Assembly (NCBI GenBank): GCA_963678205.1
Contig: OY782760.1
Coordinates: forward strand, 2,976,001-3,040,000
Length of the DNA: 64,000 nt
Source of the DNA: G963556115 sp963678205
Lineage (GTDB): Bacteria; Planctomycetota; SZUA-567
Direction: 5' to 3'
Of the stretch, positions 18,929 through 29,134 are shown one piece after another (within the stretch, counting starts at the first letter, position 1; each line of letters opens with the position of its first letter). The position numbers and the translations under genes were made by a program. A model generated the notes under the pieces. It made no database searches, had not been told where the DNA came from, and saw nothing but the letters and a program-made list of their open reading frames with translations.

Positions 18929-19948
18929 ATGCCTAAAAAACTATTAGCAGCAATTTTTGTTTTATATAGCTTGGTGTTCAGCTCTGTTCTTACAGCAGCA
19001 GAACCTAAAATTGCAGTCATTGTAAAATCCAGTGAATCTGAGTACTGGCAAATTGTAATGGACGGAGCAAAAATTGCAGGATTAGAACTTGGAGCCAATA
19101 TTGCTAGTTTAAAAAAAGGGACTCTTGTTACAACTCAAGGACCTGTTGCTGAAAGCGATATAGACAAGCAGATTGCGATGCTGGAAAATGCAATCTCGAC
19201 CAAGCCCGACGCTATTGTTCTTGCCCCATCAGCATCAGCCCCTTTGGTACCTGCTATTGAAAAAGCAGCCCAAGCTGGGATCCCTGTAATAATTATAGAC
19301 AGTGCTGCAAATACTTTATCGTACACATCTTTCATATCTTCTGATAATGAAAAGATCGGCATACTGGCAGCAGAAGCAATGGCTGAAGCTCTAAAAAAAA
19401 AATATGGTAAAGCTGCTGGTAAAGTCGCTGGTATCTCTTTTTTAAACGGAGCAGGTTCACTAGAGAAGCGCAGGAGAGGTTTTGAAGAAACAATTAAAAC
19501 CAAATATCCTGAAATAGAGATTGTAGATTATAGAGACGCTCAGGGAAAGATCGGCATAGCAATCAATATTGCTCAAGACTATCTTACCCGGTACGATGAT
19601 TTGAGAGGTATTTTTGCCAGCAACCAGCCTACAGGAGATGAGACAGTACGTGCTCTTGATATGGCTGGCAGAAACGACTTGGCTGTAGTCGTTGTAGATG
19701 CTGGCCCAATGGAAGTTTGGGGTGTAGAAAATAATATTGTTGATTCAATGATTGTTCAAAAACCCTGGGCTATGGGTTACATGGGGGTTGAATATGCAAT
19801 GAAAGCGATAAAGGGTGAAAAACTGCCTAAATTCATTGAAACCGACATAGTTACTATTACCAAAGAAATGATTGAAGATGGAAGTGCAAATGAATTTCTC
19901 GATCCTGTATCATTCCACAATAGAGAAATAGAACGCATTAAGCCTTGA
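18929..19948 (+). CDS. Periplasmic sugar-binding protein (RbsB/Peripla_BP_4 type)
   Basis: I start at 18929, not at the upstream ATG 18902, because AGGA lies 6 nt before it and the product then begins with a normal signal peptide (MPKKLLAAIF... to LTAAEP). The mature protein of about 315 residues is a type I periplasmic binding protein: KIAVIVKSSESEYWQIVMDGAKIAGLELG opens the first lobe and the hinge and second lobe follow (GIFASNQPTGDETVRAL, VVVVDAGPMEVWGV). Family members deliver ribose, xylose, galactose or related sugars and polyols; the ligand cannot be read here. It heads an operon with an ATPase and a permease, under the sigma-54 promoter. Confidence 0.88.
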   Translation: MPKKLLAAIFVLYSLVFSSVLTAAEPKIAVIVKSSESEYWQIVMDGAKIAGLELGANIASLKKGTLVTTQGPVAESDIDKQIAMLENAISTKPDAIVLAPSASAPLVPAIEKAAQAGIPVIIIDSAANTLSYTSFISSDNEKIGILAAEAMAEALKKKYGKAAGKVAGISFLNGAGSLEKRRRGFEETIKTKYPEIEIVDYRDAQGKIGIAINIAQDYLTRYDDLRGIFASNQPTGDETVRALDMAGRNDLAVVVVDAGPMEVWGVENNIVDSMIVQKPWAMGYMGVEYAMKAIKGEKLPKFIETDIVTITKEMIEDGSANEFLDPVSFHNREIERIKP

Positions 19949-19963
19949 TATATTTTAAGCTAC

Positions 19964-21475
19964 ATGGATTTTACAATGCCTGAAAAAAACATAATAATAG
20001 AGATGCTTGACATTTGTAAAGAATATCCAGGCGTAAAAGCCTTGAATGGAATTAACCTATCTATTAAAGAAGGTGAAATAAGAGCTTTAATAGGCGAAAA
20101 CGGAGCTGGTAAAAGCACACTAATTAAAATGCTGACTGGAGCAGAGACTCCAACAAGTGGGGACATCTTCGTTAAAAATAAACATATTACCCATATGACT
20201 CCGGCTCTTAGTGAAGAATTGAGTATTGCATGTGTCTATCAAACAATGATGGTCGCCAGTCATCTTACAGTTGCAGAAAATATTTGGCTCGGTAATATGC
20301 CTAATCTTTTTGGGCTTATAAATAAAAGAACTATATACAAAAAAACTACAGAGTTGCTTGAAGAACTTGGTTATTCAAATGCTATATCTCCAAAAGATAA
20401 AATTTGCGACTTGAGTATTTCACAGCGTGGGTTAGTTGCTATTGCTAGAGCTATATCACGAAATGCCAAAATTATTATATTTGATGAACCCACAGCAGTT
20501 CTTGCAAATAATGAAGTTGAGCTTCTTTTTAATATGATAAAAACGTTAAAGAGACGGAACATAGCTATAATTTATATATCGCATCGAATTGATGAGGTCT
20601 TTAAGATTTGTGATACTGTTACAGTCCTTAGAGACGGAAAGCATATAGCAGATATAGAGGTAAAAGAGACCACAGAAAAGGGGCTTATTGCAAAAATGGT
20701 TGGGCGTAAAATTTCTAATGCTCATTACATAAAAAGAAATATTGGCGAAGAAATATTTGTTGCAGAGAATCTCAATAATGAAAAACTTCACGACTGCTCA
20801 TTAACTCTACGTAAAGGAGAGATTGTAGGCATATACGGGCTTCTTGGTGCTGGCAGAACTGAACTTCTCAGGGCAATCTTTGGAGCAGATAATATAGATA
20901 GTGGTCGCCTAAGTCTTTTCGGACGAAGGGCAGACTATAATAATCCGAGAGATAGTATTAAAGCAGGAATTAGTTTTATACCTGAAGATAGGCGTAATCA
21001 GGGATTATCATTACAACAGTCAGTACGCGACAACATAAACTTAACTGTTTATAAAGAAAACAGTATAATTGGAATAATAAAGAGTTCTGCTGAGTCTCAA
21101 ATAGCTAGAAATTTTGTAGACAGACTTCAGATTAAGACACCAGATATACACCAAAAAGTAAAATATCTATCTGGTGGTAACCAACAAAAATGCGTTTTAA
21201 GTAAATGGCTAGCTAGAGACTCAAAGATATTCCTGATGGATGAACCAACAAGCGGTATTGATATAGGAGCAAAAGAAGAGATCTATTCATTCATAAATGA
21301 TTTGGCAATAAATGGCGGAGCTGTACTTTGCGTCAGTTCATATATGCCTGAGCTAATGAATATTTGTGACAGAATTCTTGTTATGTCCTCCGGTAAAATT
21401 GTTGCAGAAGTAGTCAGAGGTGAGCCTGACTTTACAGAAGAGGCAATGCTCACCTACTCGCTGAAACCAGCATAG
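19964..21475 (+). CDS. Sugar ABC importer ATPase, duplicated (RbsA/MglA type)
   Basis: A cytosolic ATPase of 503 residues with two ABC cassettes, as in the CUT2 family. Cassette 1 has GENGAGKST near residue 46, a weak signature LSISQRG and Walker B IIFDEPTAVL. Cassette 2 has GLLGAGRTE (a degenerate Walker A typical of the second CUT2 cassette), LSGGNQQK and FLMDEPTSGID. The usual asymmetry of one active and one degenerate site is therefore present. The gene follows the binding protein by 15 nt and precedes the permease. ATG 19976 is an alternative start with GGAT upstream. Confidence 0.92.
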   Translation: MDFTMPEKNIIIEMLDICKEYPGVKALNGINLSIKEGEIRALIGENGAGKSTLIKMLTGAETPTSGDIFVKNKHITHMTPALSEELSIACVYQTMMVASHLTVAENIWLGNMPNLFGLINKRTIYKKTTELLEELGYSNAISPKDKICDLSISQRGLVAIARAISRNAKIIIFDEPTAVLANNEVELLFNMIKTLKRRNIAIIYISHRIDEVFKICDTVTVLRDGKHIADIEVKETTEKGLIAKMVGRKISNAHYIKRNIGEEIFVAENLNNEKLHDCSLTLRKGEIVGIYGLLGAGRTELLRAIFGADNIDSGRLSLFGRRADYNNPRDSIKAGISFIPEDRRNQGLSLQQSVRDNINLTVYKENSIIGIIKSSAESQIARNFVDRLQIKTPDIHQKVKYLSGGNQQKCVLSKWLARDSKIFLMDEPTSGIDIGAKEEIYSFINDLAINGGAVLCVSSYMPELMNICDRILVMSSGKIVAEVVRGEPDFTEEAMLTYSLKPA

Positions 21476-21522
21476 AAACACGGCAAATGAGTTTAATAAA
21501 TATAGAATTAAGTGGAGCGTTT

Positions 21523-22512
21523 ATGAGAGCTGGGAAACGAACAGGAATTATAAGCAAAAAAAGTTCGTCTAGTGTAACAACCGAAGTTGTTGTACTGCTT
21601 ATTACCGCCCTACTCTGGTTTTATTTAAGTTTGAGTAGTGATAGTTTTTTTACCATTAATAATATTAAAAATCTATCTAATCAGATGGCTATCAATGGAG
21701 TAATCGCCATTGGAGTATTATTTCCAATCATCACTGGTGGCATTGATCTATCACTTGGAAGTATTATTGGTATAACCAATGTAATAATGGCTATTTTAGT
21801 TACAAGTAAGCTTGACTATCAATATTCTGTGACAACAGCAATAATTACTTCACTCGGCATAGCATGTGTACTAGGTCTGATCAACGGAATTTTAGTCTTT
21901 GATTTAAAGCTTCCACCATTTATTGCAACACTTGGCATGATGATAATACTACGTGGAGTAGCACTGATCATCTCGGAAGGACGTTCTATATACAGCCTTC
22001 CACGAAGCATTAGTGACTTTGCCAATACTGGCTTTTTAGGGATACCACATTTATTTATTATCCTTGTTTCTGTTGTTATTGCTTTTACCTTTGTAATCAA
22101 AGCAACAACATTCGGCAGATACATTTTTGCAATTGGTAGTAACGAGGAAGCTGCTCGCCTTTCAGGCATTAATACGAGGTTGGTTATTTACGGTGTATAT
22201 GCAATTGATGGCTTCCTTGCTGGACTTGGTGGGGTAATGATTACCATGCGTACATGGGGCGGAAATCCAAATGCCGGAACAATGTTTGAATTGGATGCAA
22301 TTGCAGCAGCAGTACTTGGAGGAGCTAGCCTCTCTGGGGCAGAAGGATCGCCACTAGGCGCATTTGTTGGAGCTCTATTTGTATGGACTATCTATAATGG
22401 CTGTAACCTCATGGGAATTGACTCTAATGTCACAAAAGTTCTAGTTGGCGCAATTTTAATTGTAACAGTAGCAGTAGACAGATACCGCAAAACCAAACAA
22501 GGTGATTTATAA
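21523..22512 (+). CDS. Sugar ABC importer permease (RbsC type)
   Basis: Inner-membrane permease with about 8-10 helices and the BPD_transp_2 pattern: GGIDLSLGSIIG near residue 75, LPPFIATLGMMIILRG, and the cytoplasmic coupling segment GRYIFAIGSNEEAARLSGIN near 190. I prefer the ATG at 21523 (329 residues, GGAG upstream) over the one at 21487. No second permease gene follows, so it should form a homodimer, as RbsC does. Confidence 0.9.
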   Translation: MRAGKRTGIISKKSSSSVTTEVVVLLITALLWFYLSLSSDSFFTINNIKNLSNQMAINGVIAIGVLFPIITGGIDLSLGSIIGITNVIMAILVTSKLDYQYSVTTAIITSLGIACVLGLINGILVFDLKLPPFIATLGMMIILRGVALIISEGRSIYSLPRSISDFANTGFLGIPHLFIILVSVVIAFTFVIKATTFGRYIFAIGSNEEAARLSGINTRLVIYGVYAIDGFLAGLGGVMITMRTWGGNPNAGTMFELDAIAAAVLGGASLSGAEGSPLGAFVGALFVWTIYNGCNLMGIDSNVTKVLVGAILIVTVAVDRYRKTKQGDL

Positions 22513-23236
22513 AAAATTATCAAGCGTACTAAAATATACTTACAGGTTCAGAGTTAAACATAAAGGAGGATTATCAGTTAAGAAAGAGTAATATTACTTA
22601 AAAGTGATTTATAAACTACTAGATATGCTTTAGAAATTAATTTAAGACGTGAAAATATTCAGAGCAAACAACTTGAGTAATCAACTTGTAAAGTATAATT
22701 AATCTATATCTATACTACTACAATATCTTGAATTAATTTTTAAGAAAATACTACGTACATACATAGTATATAGTATGTACATTGTATATAAGTTATAATT
22801 AATATTTTACAAAAAAACACTTATATCGTTTTTGTCCATAAAATTATATCTTTTCTCTATAGCATAATTCGATAGCATGAAGTATAGTTAAAATATAGTT
22901 ACTTCAATTCTAAATAACTGAAGTGATGCACTGTAATTTTTTCTAAAGTTGACAGACATGCTCCAGTAAAATATTTATTTTAAATTAGATCACCAGTCAG
23001 TATAAATATCTTTTTTCATACTTAATAAATTTAATTTGAAACCTTTAATATAAAAAGATATTATAAATCATAGTTTTGTACCAAAGATTATTACTCTTAG
23101 TATAAATATATTTAATATACACTCTCTAGATAAACTGATTACCTGCGTTTCATAGATACTCCAATATGTATTAATATATATCAATAATTTTTGTTTTGTG
23201 TTTTATTTTTGTTTGCAAAATAGATAGGAAAAACTA
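22513..23236. other. 724-nt AT-rich intergenic region before the second ABC operon
   Basis: No ORF with a ribosome binding site is visible. It contains one clear palindrome (22755-22780). There is no sigma-54 motif like the one before the first operon, so this operon is probably regulated differently. An AGGAGG at 22564 is not followed by a usable start codon. Confidence 0.5.
22755..22780. promoter_or_regulatory. Palindrome GTACATAC-N10-GTATGTAC, candidate operator
   Basis: A perfect 8-bp inverted repeat separated by 10 nt, about one helical turn between half-sites, lying 457 nt upstream of the second ABC operon. The form is that of a dimeric regulator site; the regulator is not known. Confidence 0.4.
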
Positions 23237-24739
23237 ATGAATAAAACGGTCCTTTCTATGGAAAGCATTGACAAACGTTTTGCTGGTGTACATGCACTTA
23301 AGCAGGTAGATTTTGAGTTGAGAGAAGGTGAAATTCACGCACTAGTTGGTGAGAACGGTGCCGGAAAATCAACTCTTATGAAAGTCCTGACAGGTATCCA
23401 TGAAAAAGACTCTGGTAAAATTTTAGTCGACGGAAGGCTTTTCAACCCAACAAGTCCTAAGGATGCATTACGTTGGGGAATTGGTATTATCCACCAAGAA
23501 TTAAATATGATGGAACATCTTACTGTTGCACAGAATATTTTTATTGGTCGAGAATCAATGGCATCAAATGGAATTCTACTTGATGAGAAAGCTCAGAATA
23601 AAAGAGCTGCTGAACTTCTCAAACGCCTCAATGTTGATATCGACCCAAAAGAAAAGCTCTCAAACCTGACAGTAGGCAGACAGCAGATGGTTGAAATTGC
23701 CAAAGCTGTATCACACGATTTGAAAATCCTTATTCTCGACGAACCAACAGCTGCTCTAACGGATAAAGAGATAAACGAATTATTTACCATCATGCGCGAT
23801 CTTGCATCTAAAGGTGTTGCTATGATTTACATCTCTCACCGCATGGATGAAATCGGTGAGATAACTAACCGAATTACAGTTATGCGTGATGGTGAGAATG
23901 CAGGTAAAGGTGAAACAGATAAGCTTTCAAAAGAAGACATTATCAACATGATGGTTGGTCGCGTAATTTATGAGGAACCAAAAACTGTGTCGCACGTCAA
24001 AAAAGACGCAGAAGCTGTACTTGAAGTAGATAGTCTATGTGCTGGTAAAATGGTGCAGAATGTAAGTTTCAAACTTAGAAAGAGTGAAATTCTTGGTTTC
24101 GCTGGTCTAATGGGTGCAGGACGTACTGAAACAGCTCGAGCAGTATTCGGTGCTGATCCTCATGAATCAGGACTTATCAAGATACACGGTAAACCTGTAA
24201 AAGTATTATCACCAATGGATGCTATTAAACACGGCATAGGTTATCTGTCTGAAGACAGAAAGCGCTACGGTCTAGCAATAAACTTGAGTGTAATGGACAA
24301 TTCAATAATGACCTCATATGAAAAATTTGAAAAGTCAATATTTGTAGACTACCAGAAAGCAAAAAAAGTCACAGCTGAATATGTAGATAAACTAAACACC
24401 AAAACGCCCTCGATCAATCAGTTAATAAGAAATCTTTCAGGTGGTAATCAACAAAAGGTCGTTATTGCAAAGTGGTTGATAAAAAACTGCGAAATTCTAA
24501 TCTTTGATGAGCCAACTAGAGGTATTGATGTTGGTGCAAAGAGTGAAATCTATCACCTTATGAATGAACTTGTTAAAGAGGGCAAGTCAATCATAATGAT
24601 CTCTTCTGAGCTGCCAGAAGTACTGAGAATGAGTGATAGAGTTATTGTAATGTGTGAAGGTAAAATCACAGGTGAACTTAATATTGAAGACGCAAGTCAA
24701 GAAAAGATTATGCACTTAGCTACACTAAGGGGAAAATAA
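23237..24739 (+). CDS. Second sugar ABC importer ATPase, duplicated (MglA/RbsA type)
   Basis: A 500-residue CUT2 ATPase. Cassette 1: GENGAGKST near residue 38, signature LTVGRQQ and Walker B ILILDEPTAALT. Cassette 2: GLMGAGRTE, LSGGNQQK, ILIFDEPTRGIDVG. The HHQELNMMEHLTVAQNIFIG-like Q-loop region (IIHQELNMM) is complete. It is paralogous to the ATPase of the first operon but clearly diverged. The ATG has GATAGGA upstream. The permease gene begins directly after the stop codon, which suggests translational coupling. Confidence 0.92.
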   Translation: MNKTVLSMESIDKRFAGVHALKQVDFELREGEIHALVGENGAGKSTLMKVLTGIHEKDSGKILVDGRLFNPTSPKDALRWGIGIIHQELNMMEHLTVAQNIFIGRESMASNGILLDEKAQNKRAAELLKRLNVDIDPKEKLSNLTVGRQQMVEIAKAVSHDLKILILDEPTAALTDKEINELFTIMRDLASKGVAMIYISHRMDEIGEITNRITVMRDGENAGKGETDKLSKEDIINMMVGRVIYEEPKTVSHVKKDAEAVLEVDSLCAGKMVQNVSFKLRKSEILGFAGLMGAGRTETARAVFGADPHESGLIKIHGKPVKVLSPMDAIKHGIGYLSEDRKRYGLAINLSVMDNSIMTSYEKFEKSIFVDYQKAKKVTAEYVDKLNTKTPSINQLIRNLSGGNQQKVVIAKWLIKNCEILIFDEPTRGIDVGAKSEIYHLMNELVKEGKSIIMISSELPEVLRMSDRVIVMCEGKITGELNIEDASQEKIMHLATLRGK

Positions 24740-25957
24740 ATGAGCTCGAATAATGAAATAGAAATAACACAGAAAAAAATCAACTGGCAAAAGTTTCTAG
24801 CTCCTGCCGCGCTGATTCTGATCTATATTTTCTTTGCACTATTTGGAAGAAACTTCTTCTCATACAAAACACTTGTTAATATACTTGATTCGTCATACTA
24901 TATTGGCTTTCTAGCAATAGGTGTTACATTTGTTATCATTACTGGTGGTATTGACCTGTCTTTAGGTACAGTTATGATGTGTGCGGCAATTACAGGCGGT
25001 ACCGCTTATAAAACATGGCATTGGCCAATCTGGGCGGCTCTACTTCTTATTATGGTTGTTGCGATTCTATTTGGTATCTTCAATGGTATAATGGTTTCCA
25101 GAATGTCGCTGCCGCCATTTATTGCTACGATGGGTACAATGATGATATCCATGGGTGTTGGTTCCATTGTATCAAACGTTAGAAGTGCTACATTCCCAAC
25201 TAGATCATCTCCTGATGGCTGGTTCAAAGATTTCTTCAAACTCTTATCTTCGGATCGAACCCCGATACCAACAGGGGCAATAATACTCTTTGGTATAGCG
25301 ATAATTGCTTATATTATTCTCACAAAGACAAAATTAGGTCGTTATATATTCGCAACTGGTAGTAATAAAGAAGCCGCCCGTCTCTCAGGTGTAAACGTTA
25401 AGAAGTGGGAAATGATGGCTTATGTAATAAGTGGATTTTGCGCAGGTCTTGGTGGTATCGCATTTGCTGCAGTCTATACAACAGTTATGCCTGCTCAGGG
25501 TGCTGGTTTTGAACTTTACGCTATTGCGGGTGCGGTTATCGGTGGTACATCACTTGCCGGCGGTTCCGGTACAATACTAGGTACAATGATTGGTGTATTT
25601 ATTATGAGTGTACTCCGCTCAGGTCTTCCTTCAATGGATCTACAGGCACACTACCAGACATTCTTTACAGGTGTTGTTGTCGTAGGTGCTGTATTACTTG
25701 ATGTTTATAGAAACAAAAAAGCCTCACAAGTAAAAGTTCTTAGTAAAGCAGCTGAATTCAAGCAACGAGAAAGCCAGAGAATAATTAAGCGTAAATCAGA
25801 AGGTGCTAGCGCTAAGGAAATTGCTGAACTTAAGGCAGAACTTAAAAGAGTATATGCTGAGCTAAAGCAACAAGAAAAAGTTGAAAAAATAGAAGAAAAA
25901 GCTCGTGAAGCTGAATCAATCCGTCTGTTCAATAAAGAAAAAGACAAAGAAAAATAG
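24740..25957 (+). CDS. Second sugar ABC permease with a charged coiled-coil tail
   Basis: The first 325 residues are a standard BPD_transp_2 permease: GGIDLSLGTVMMCAA near 76, LPPFIATMGTMMISMGVG, and GRYIFATGSNKEAARLSGVN. The remaining 80 residues or so are a highly charged Lys/Glu-rich helix, probably a coiled coil in the cytoplasm, which MglC/RbsC proteins lack. The tail could interact with the ATPase or a regulator; nothing in the sequence decides this. It starts immediately after the ATPase stop and is followed by the binding-protein gene. Confidence 0.9.
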   Translation: MSSNNEIEITQKKINWQKFLAPAALILIYIFFALFGRNFFSYKTLVNILDSSYYIGFLAIGVTFVIITGGIDLSLGTVMMCAAITGGTAYKTWHWPIWAALLLIMVVAILFGIFNGIMVSRMSLPPFIATMGTMMISMGVGSIVSNVRSATFPTRSSPDGWFKDFFKLLSSDRTPIPTGAIILFGIAIIAYIILTKTKLGRYIFATGSNKEAARLSGVNVKKWEMMAYVISGFCAGLGGIAFAAVYTTVMPAQGAGFELYAIAGAVIGGTSLAGGSGTILGTMIGVFIMSVLRSGLPSMDLQAHYQTFFTGVVVVGAVLLDVYRNKKASQVKVLSKAAEFKQRESQRIIKRKSEGASAKEIAELKAELKRVYAELKQQEKVEKIEEKAREAESIRLFNKEKDKEK

Positions 25958-26009
25958 GATTTACGCTTCAAATAAATTTAAAAAAATATTGTAACAAAAT
26001 GTTTGTGTG

Positions 26010-26022
26010 GCCCATTTTGGGC
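26010..26022 (+). other. Small intercistronic hairpin before the binding-protein gene
   Basis: GCCCA and TGGGC flank a 3-nt loop 41 nt before the binding-protein start. It could stabilise the downstream mRNA, which would help make more binding protein than transporter. Confidence 0.35.
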
Positions 26023-26062
26023 AAGGTTAAGTTTCATATCTTTTGATAAAAGGAAACAAATT

Positions 26063-27151
26063 ATGAAATTGAGAAAAAGTTTATCAGTTGTTTTAGGTGC
26101 AGTTCTTGCAGTATCTTTTGCATCAGCTCCAACACTAACAGCAGCCGAACCTTACATCGCTGTTGTATCAAAGGGTGAGCAGCACGATTTCTGGCAGCAA
26201 GTTAAGCTTGGTGCGCAGAAAGCAGCAAAAGATTACGGTGCTGATATTACTTTTGAAGGACCTCCTTCAGAAAGTGACGTTCAAATTCAGGTAGAAATGC
26301 TAAACAACGCTATGGCAAAGAACCCAGTAGCTATCGCTCTTGCAGCTCTAAATACGTCAGCTGTTATTGACCAGCTTCAGCAATGTTTAGATGATAAAAT
26401 CCCAGTAATCGGTTTTGACTCAGGTGTACCAAACGCCCCTAAAGGCTCTATCTATGCAAATGCTTCTACCGACAATTTCAATGCAGCGGGTCTTGGCGCT
26501 AAGAAAATGTTCGAAGCTATCAAAGATAAAATTGCTGCAGCTACTGATGACAAACCAGTTACTATCGTTGTTATGAATCAGGATGCATCAGGTGAATCTC
26601 TTCTAAGCCGTGGTAAAGGTTTCAGAGACAACATGATTGATCTAATCATTAAAGAGACTCCATTAACTGCTGCTGATATCAAAGTTACAGGTAACCCAGC
26701 TTACATTGATCCAAAAAACCCACAGAGTGGTAAAAAAGTGATCCTTGACATGATCGTTCCTGCTTCTGCTTCTGCAACAGATGCTACAGCTTCTGCTTCT
26801 GCCGTTCTAAACAAAGTTGAAGACGAAAACGTTTTAGGTATATTCTGCTCTAACGAAGCAACTGTTAAAGGTCTACTTGCAGCAACTAATGACGGTGAAG
26901 ATCTAGGTTACAGCTACAAAGATCTAATTGTTATCGGTTTTGATGCAGGTGCTGGTCAGAAAAACGCTGTTCGTGAAGGTTACTTCCTAGGTTCTATCAC
27001 TCAGGATCCATTCTCAATTGGGTACAAAGCTGTTGAACTTGCTTACAAAGCTTACAAGGGTGAAAAAGTTGCTGATGTAGATACAGGTGCAAAATTCTAC
27101 AATAACAAAAATATGGATGATGACGACATCAAAGGTCTTCTATACGACTGA
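26063..27151 (+). CDS. Second periplasmic sugar-binding protein
   Basis: I start at 26063 (AAAGGAAAC just upstream) rather than 26003; the product then begins with a signal peptide (MKLRKSLSVV... to LTAAEP). The mature part of about 335 residues is a type I periplasmic binding protein: YIAVVSKGEQHDFWQQVKLGAQKAAKDYG opens lobe 1, and GIFCSNEATVKGLLAA and VIGFDAGAGQKNAV lie in lobe 2. An Ala/Ser/Thr-rich stretch near residue 235 is a probable loop. The strongly biased codons suggest high expression. Here the binding protein is last in the operon, unlike in the first one. Confidence 0.9.
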   Translation: MKLRKSLSVVLGAVLAVSFASAPTLTAAEPYIAVVSKGEQHDFWQQVKLGAQKAAKDYGADITFEGPPSESDVQIQVEMLNNAMAKNPVAIALAALNTSAVIDQLQQCLDDKIPVIGFDSGVPNAPKGSIYANASTDNFNAAGLGAKKMFEAIKDKIAAATDDKPVTIVVMNQDASGESLLSRGKGFRDNMIDLIIKETPLTAADIKVTGNPAYIDPKNPQSGKKVILDMIVPASASATDATASASAVLNKVEDENVLGIFCSNEATVKGLLAATNDGEDLGYSYKDLIVIGFDAGAGQKNAVREGYFLGSITQDPFSIGYKAVELAYKAYKGEKVADVDTGAKFYNNKNMDDDDIKGLLYD

Positions 27152-27184
27152 TCTTATACCAAATTTACTATGAGTTATGTTATT

Positions 27185-27229
27185 ATTAATAAAGATCTGG
27201 CTGCCTATAGCAGCCAGATCTTTATTAAT
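27185..27229 (+). terminator. Perfect 20-bp hairpin ending the second ABC operon
   Basis: Arms 27185-27204 and 27210-27229 are perfect complements with a 5-nt loop and A/T-rich ends, a strong transcript end. The rest of the gap to 27461 is AT-rich and holds no visible gene; it should carry the htrA promoter. Confidence 0.85.
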
Positions 27230-27461
27230 AATACGGCAGTCTCATAAAATTCCTAAATAATATATAGCAAAATTTAAATTGATTAGAATATACTGCTCAA
27301 AACATCTATAATAAAAGGAAATATTTATTAAATTGACAGTAAAATACCAAAACAGTATATTAATAGTATATGATAGTTAATTATAATATAATGTTAATAT
27401 TATTTTATCTTGTCAATTAGAGTTTATAATAACTAAGATTTTTTATTAAGGAGAATTTGGT

Positions 27462-28982
27462 ATGCAACAAACTCGAAAAAAATTTATTTTTGCATCTTTG
27501 TTTGCACTAGTCTTGATACTTTCTGGTACATTACACGCGCTAGATAGTGAGAACATCAAGGTTGCTAAAGCCCTATCAAGTGCATATGCAGAAATATCAG
27601 CCTTAGGCAAACCAACAGTTGTAGCAATAAGAACTGTAAAAGAAATAGATATCAATAGTAATTTACCTCAGTTACCACCTAATATGCCAGATGAGATGAA
27701 GGAGTTTTTCAAAAAATTCCAGAATAACAGCGCCCCACATTCTCAAAAAGCAGAAGGTATGGGTAGTGGTGTTATTATCGACTCTAAGGGTTCTATTATT
27801 ACTAATAATCACGTTATTGACAGTGCAACTGAGATTGAGGTCATCCTTGAAGATGGAGAAAAGCTCAAAGGTGAAGTAGTTGGAGCAGATCCAAAAAGCG
27901 ACCTAGCTATTATTAAGATTGTAAACCCAGATAACAGAGTATTCAAGTTTGCAGAGCTTGGTGATTCATCGAAGATGAAAGTAGGTAATATTGTTATTGC
28001 AATTGGTGCACCATTTGGGCTAGAACAAAGTGTCACAGCTGGTATTATATCTGCAACAAACCGCAGCCAACTTGGCGGTAAACTACGTGACATAGTTTAT
28101 AAAGACTTCTTTCAAACAGATGCAACAATAAACATGGGTAATTCTGGTGGTCCACTATTCAATCTCGATGGAAAGGTTATTGGCATTAATTCTGCGATTT
28201 CATCAGCTTCAGGTGGTTCAGACGGAGTAGGTTTCTCAATTCCAATCAATATGGCGAAAGAAATCATCGGTGAGCTAGAAGAGAACGGAAGTGTCACACG
28301 CGGCTACTTGGGAGTTGCAATAAGAGATTTTACTCCAGAAATGGGTGCAGCTATACCAGATGTCAACGAAGGAGTGCTTGTAATGCAGCCATACCCTGGC
28401 ACCCCAGCATTCAAAGGCGGTATGCGTATGGGTGACATTATGCTTGACTATAATGGAACACCATTAAAATCAGCTCAACAACTACAGAACCTTGTAGCGC
28501 ATACCAAAATAAATACTACGGTAGATGTAACAGTAATGCGTGGCGGAGAGAAGAAAATTCTTCAGATAACTATTGCCAAGCAGCCTAAGAAGATGGGAAT
28601 GCCAGAAGAACAAGAAATAAAAGAGTCAATGGCACCTGCCGGAGCCGAATACACGAGCACGAAGCTTGGTATTTCTGTTATTCCTATTTCTGAAGGAACT
28701 CCAGAAGAACAAGAGTTATACAAAGGCATGACTGGTGTCATTATCAAAAATGTTGCAGTTGGCAGTGAAGCCTTTGAAAAAGGTCTCTCAGCTGGGATTC
28801 TTATCAAGCTAATCAATCAGAATGTTGTTGAAAACATAACAGACTTCAAGAGTATTGATAAAACTATCGGGTATGACTCACAAATTCTACTACAATTCTT
28901 TATTGGTAAAAACCCTGGAGTTTTAACTTTAAAGACAAATACAGAAGAAGCGGCAAAAGAGCTAGAAAAAGACAAAAAGTAA
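27462..28982 (+). CDS. Periplasmic serine protease, HtrA/DegP family
   Basis: A periplasmic quality-control protease of 506 residues. It has a signal peptide (to about residue 27), then a trypsin-like domain with the His in TNNHVID, the Asp in SDLAII and the catalytic Ser in GNSGGPL near residue 227. Two PDZ domains follow: GYLGVAIRDF... near 280 and a more divergent one from about 400 (LGISVIP...). This is the DegP arrangement. AAGGAG lies 8 nt before the ATG. It is a single-gene transcript ending at its own terminator, upstream of tRNA-Gln. Confidence 0.92.
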   Translation: MQQTRKKFIFASLFALVLILSGTLHALDSENIKVAKALSSAYAEISALGKPTVVAIRTVKEIDINSNLPQLPPNMPDEMKEFFKKFQNNSAPHSQKAEGMGSGVIIDSKGSIITNNHVIDSATEIEVILEDGEKLKGEVVGADPKSDLAIIKIVNPDNRVFKFAELGDSSKMKVGNIVIAIGAPFGLEQSVTAGIISATNRSQLGGKLRDIVYKDFFQTDATINMGNSGGPLFNLDGKVIGINSAISSASGGSDGVGFSIPINMAKEIIGELEENGSVTRGYLGVAIRDFTPEMGAAIPDVNEGVLVMQPYPGTPAFKGGMRMGDIMLDYNGTPLKSAQQLQNLVAHTKINTTVDVTVMRGGEKKILQITIAKQPKKMGMPEEQEIKESMAPAGAEYTSTKLGISVIPISEGTPEEQELYKGMTGVIIKNVAVGSEAFEKGLSAGILIKLINQNVVENITDFKSIDKTIGYDSQILLQFFIGKNPGVLTLKTNTEEAAKELEKDKK

Positions 28983-29005
28983 TCGATTAACTTAAAATCT
29001 TATTC

Positions 29006-29045
29006 AGTCTCACGTAATTCAATATGAATACGTGAGACTTTTTTA
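29006..29045 (+). terminator. Rho-independent terminator of htrA
   Basis: An 11-bp stem (AGTCTCACGTA against TACGTGAGACT) followed by T6. Confidence 0.88.
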
Positions 29046-29134
29046 TGAATAAATAAGTTTTTTAGTAATTATCACATCCAACTGATAATTTGAGCAAATA
29101 ATTACAAAAAATTTTAAAATTTCATTGATACGTA

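Noticed and set aside
22555..22640. Small gene after AAGGAGG at 22563
   Set aside because: No start codon follows at a usable distance and stops occur in all three frames.
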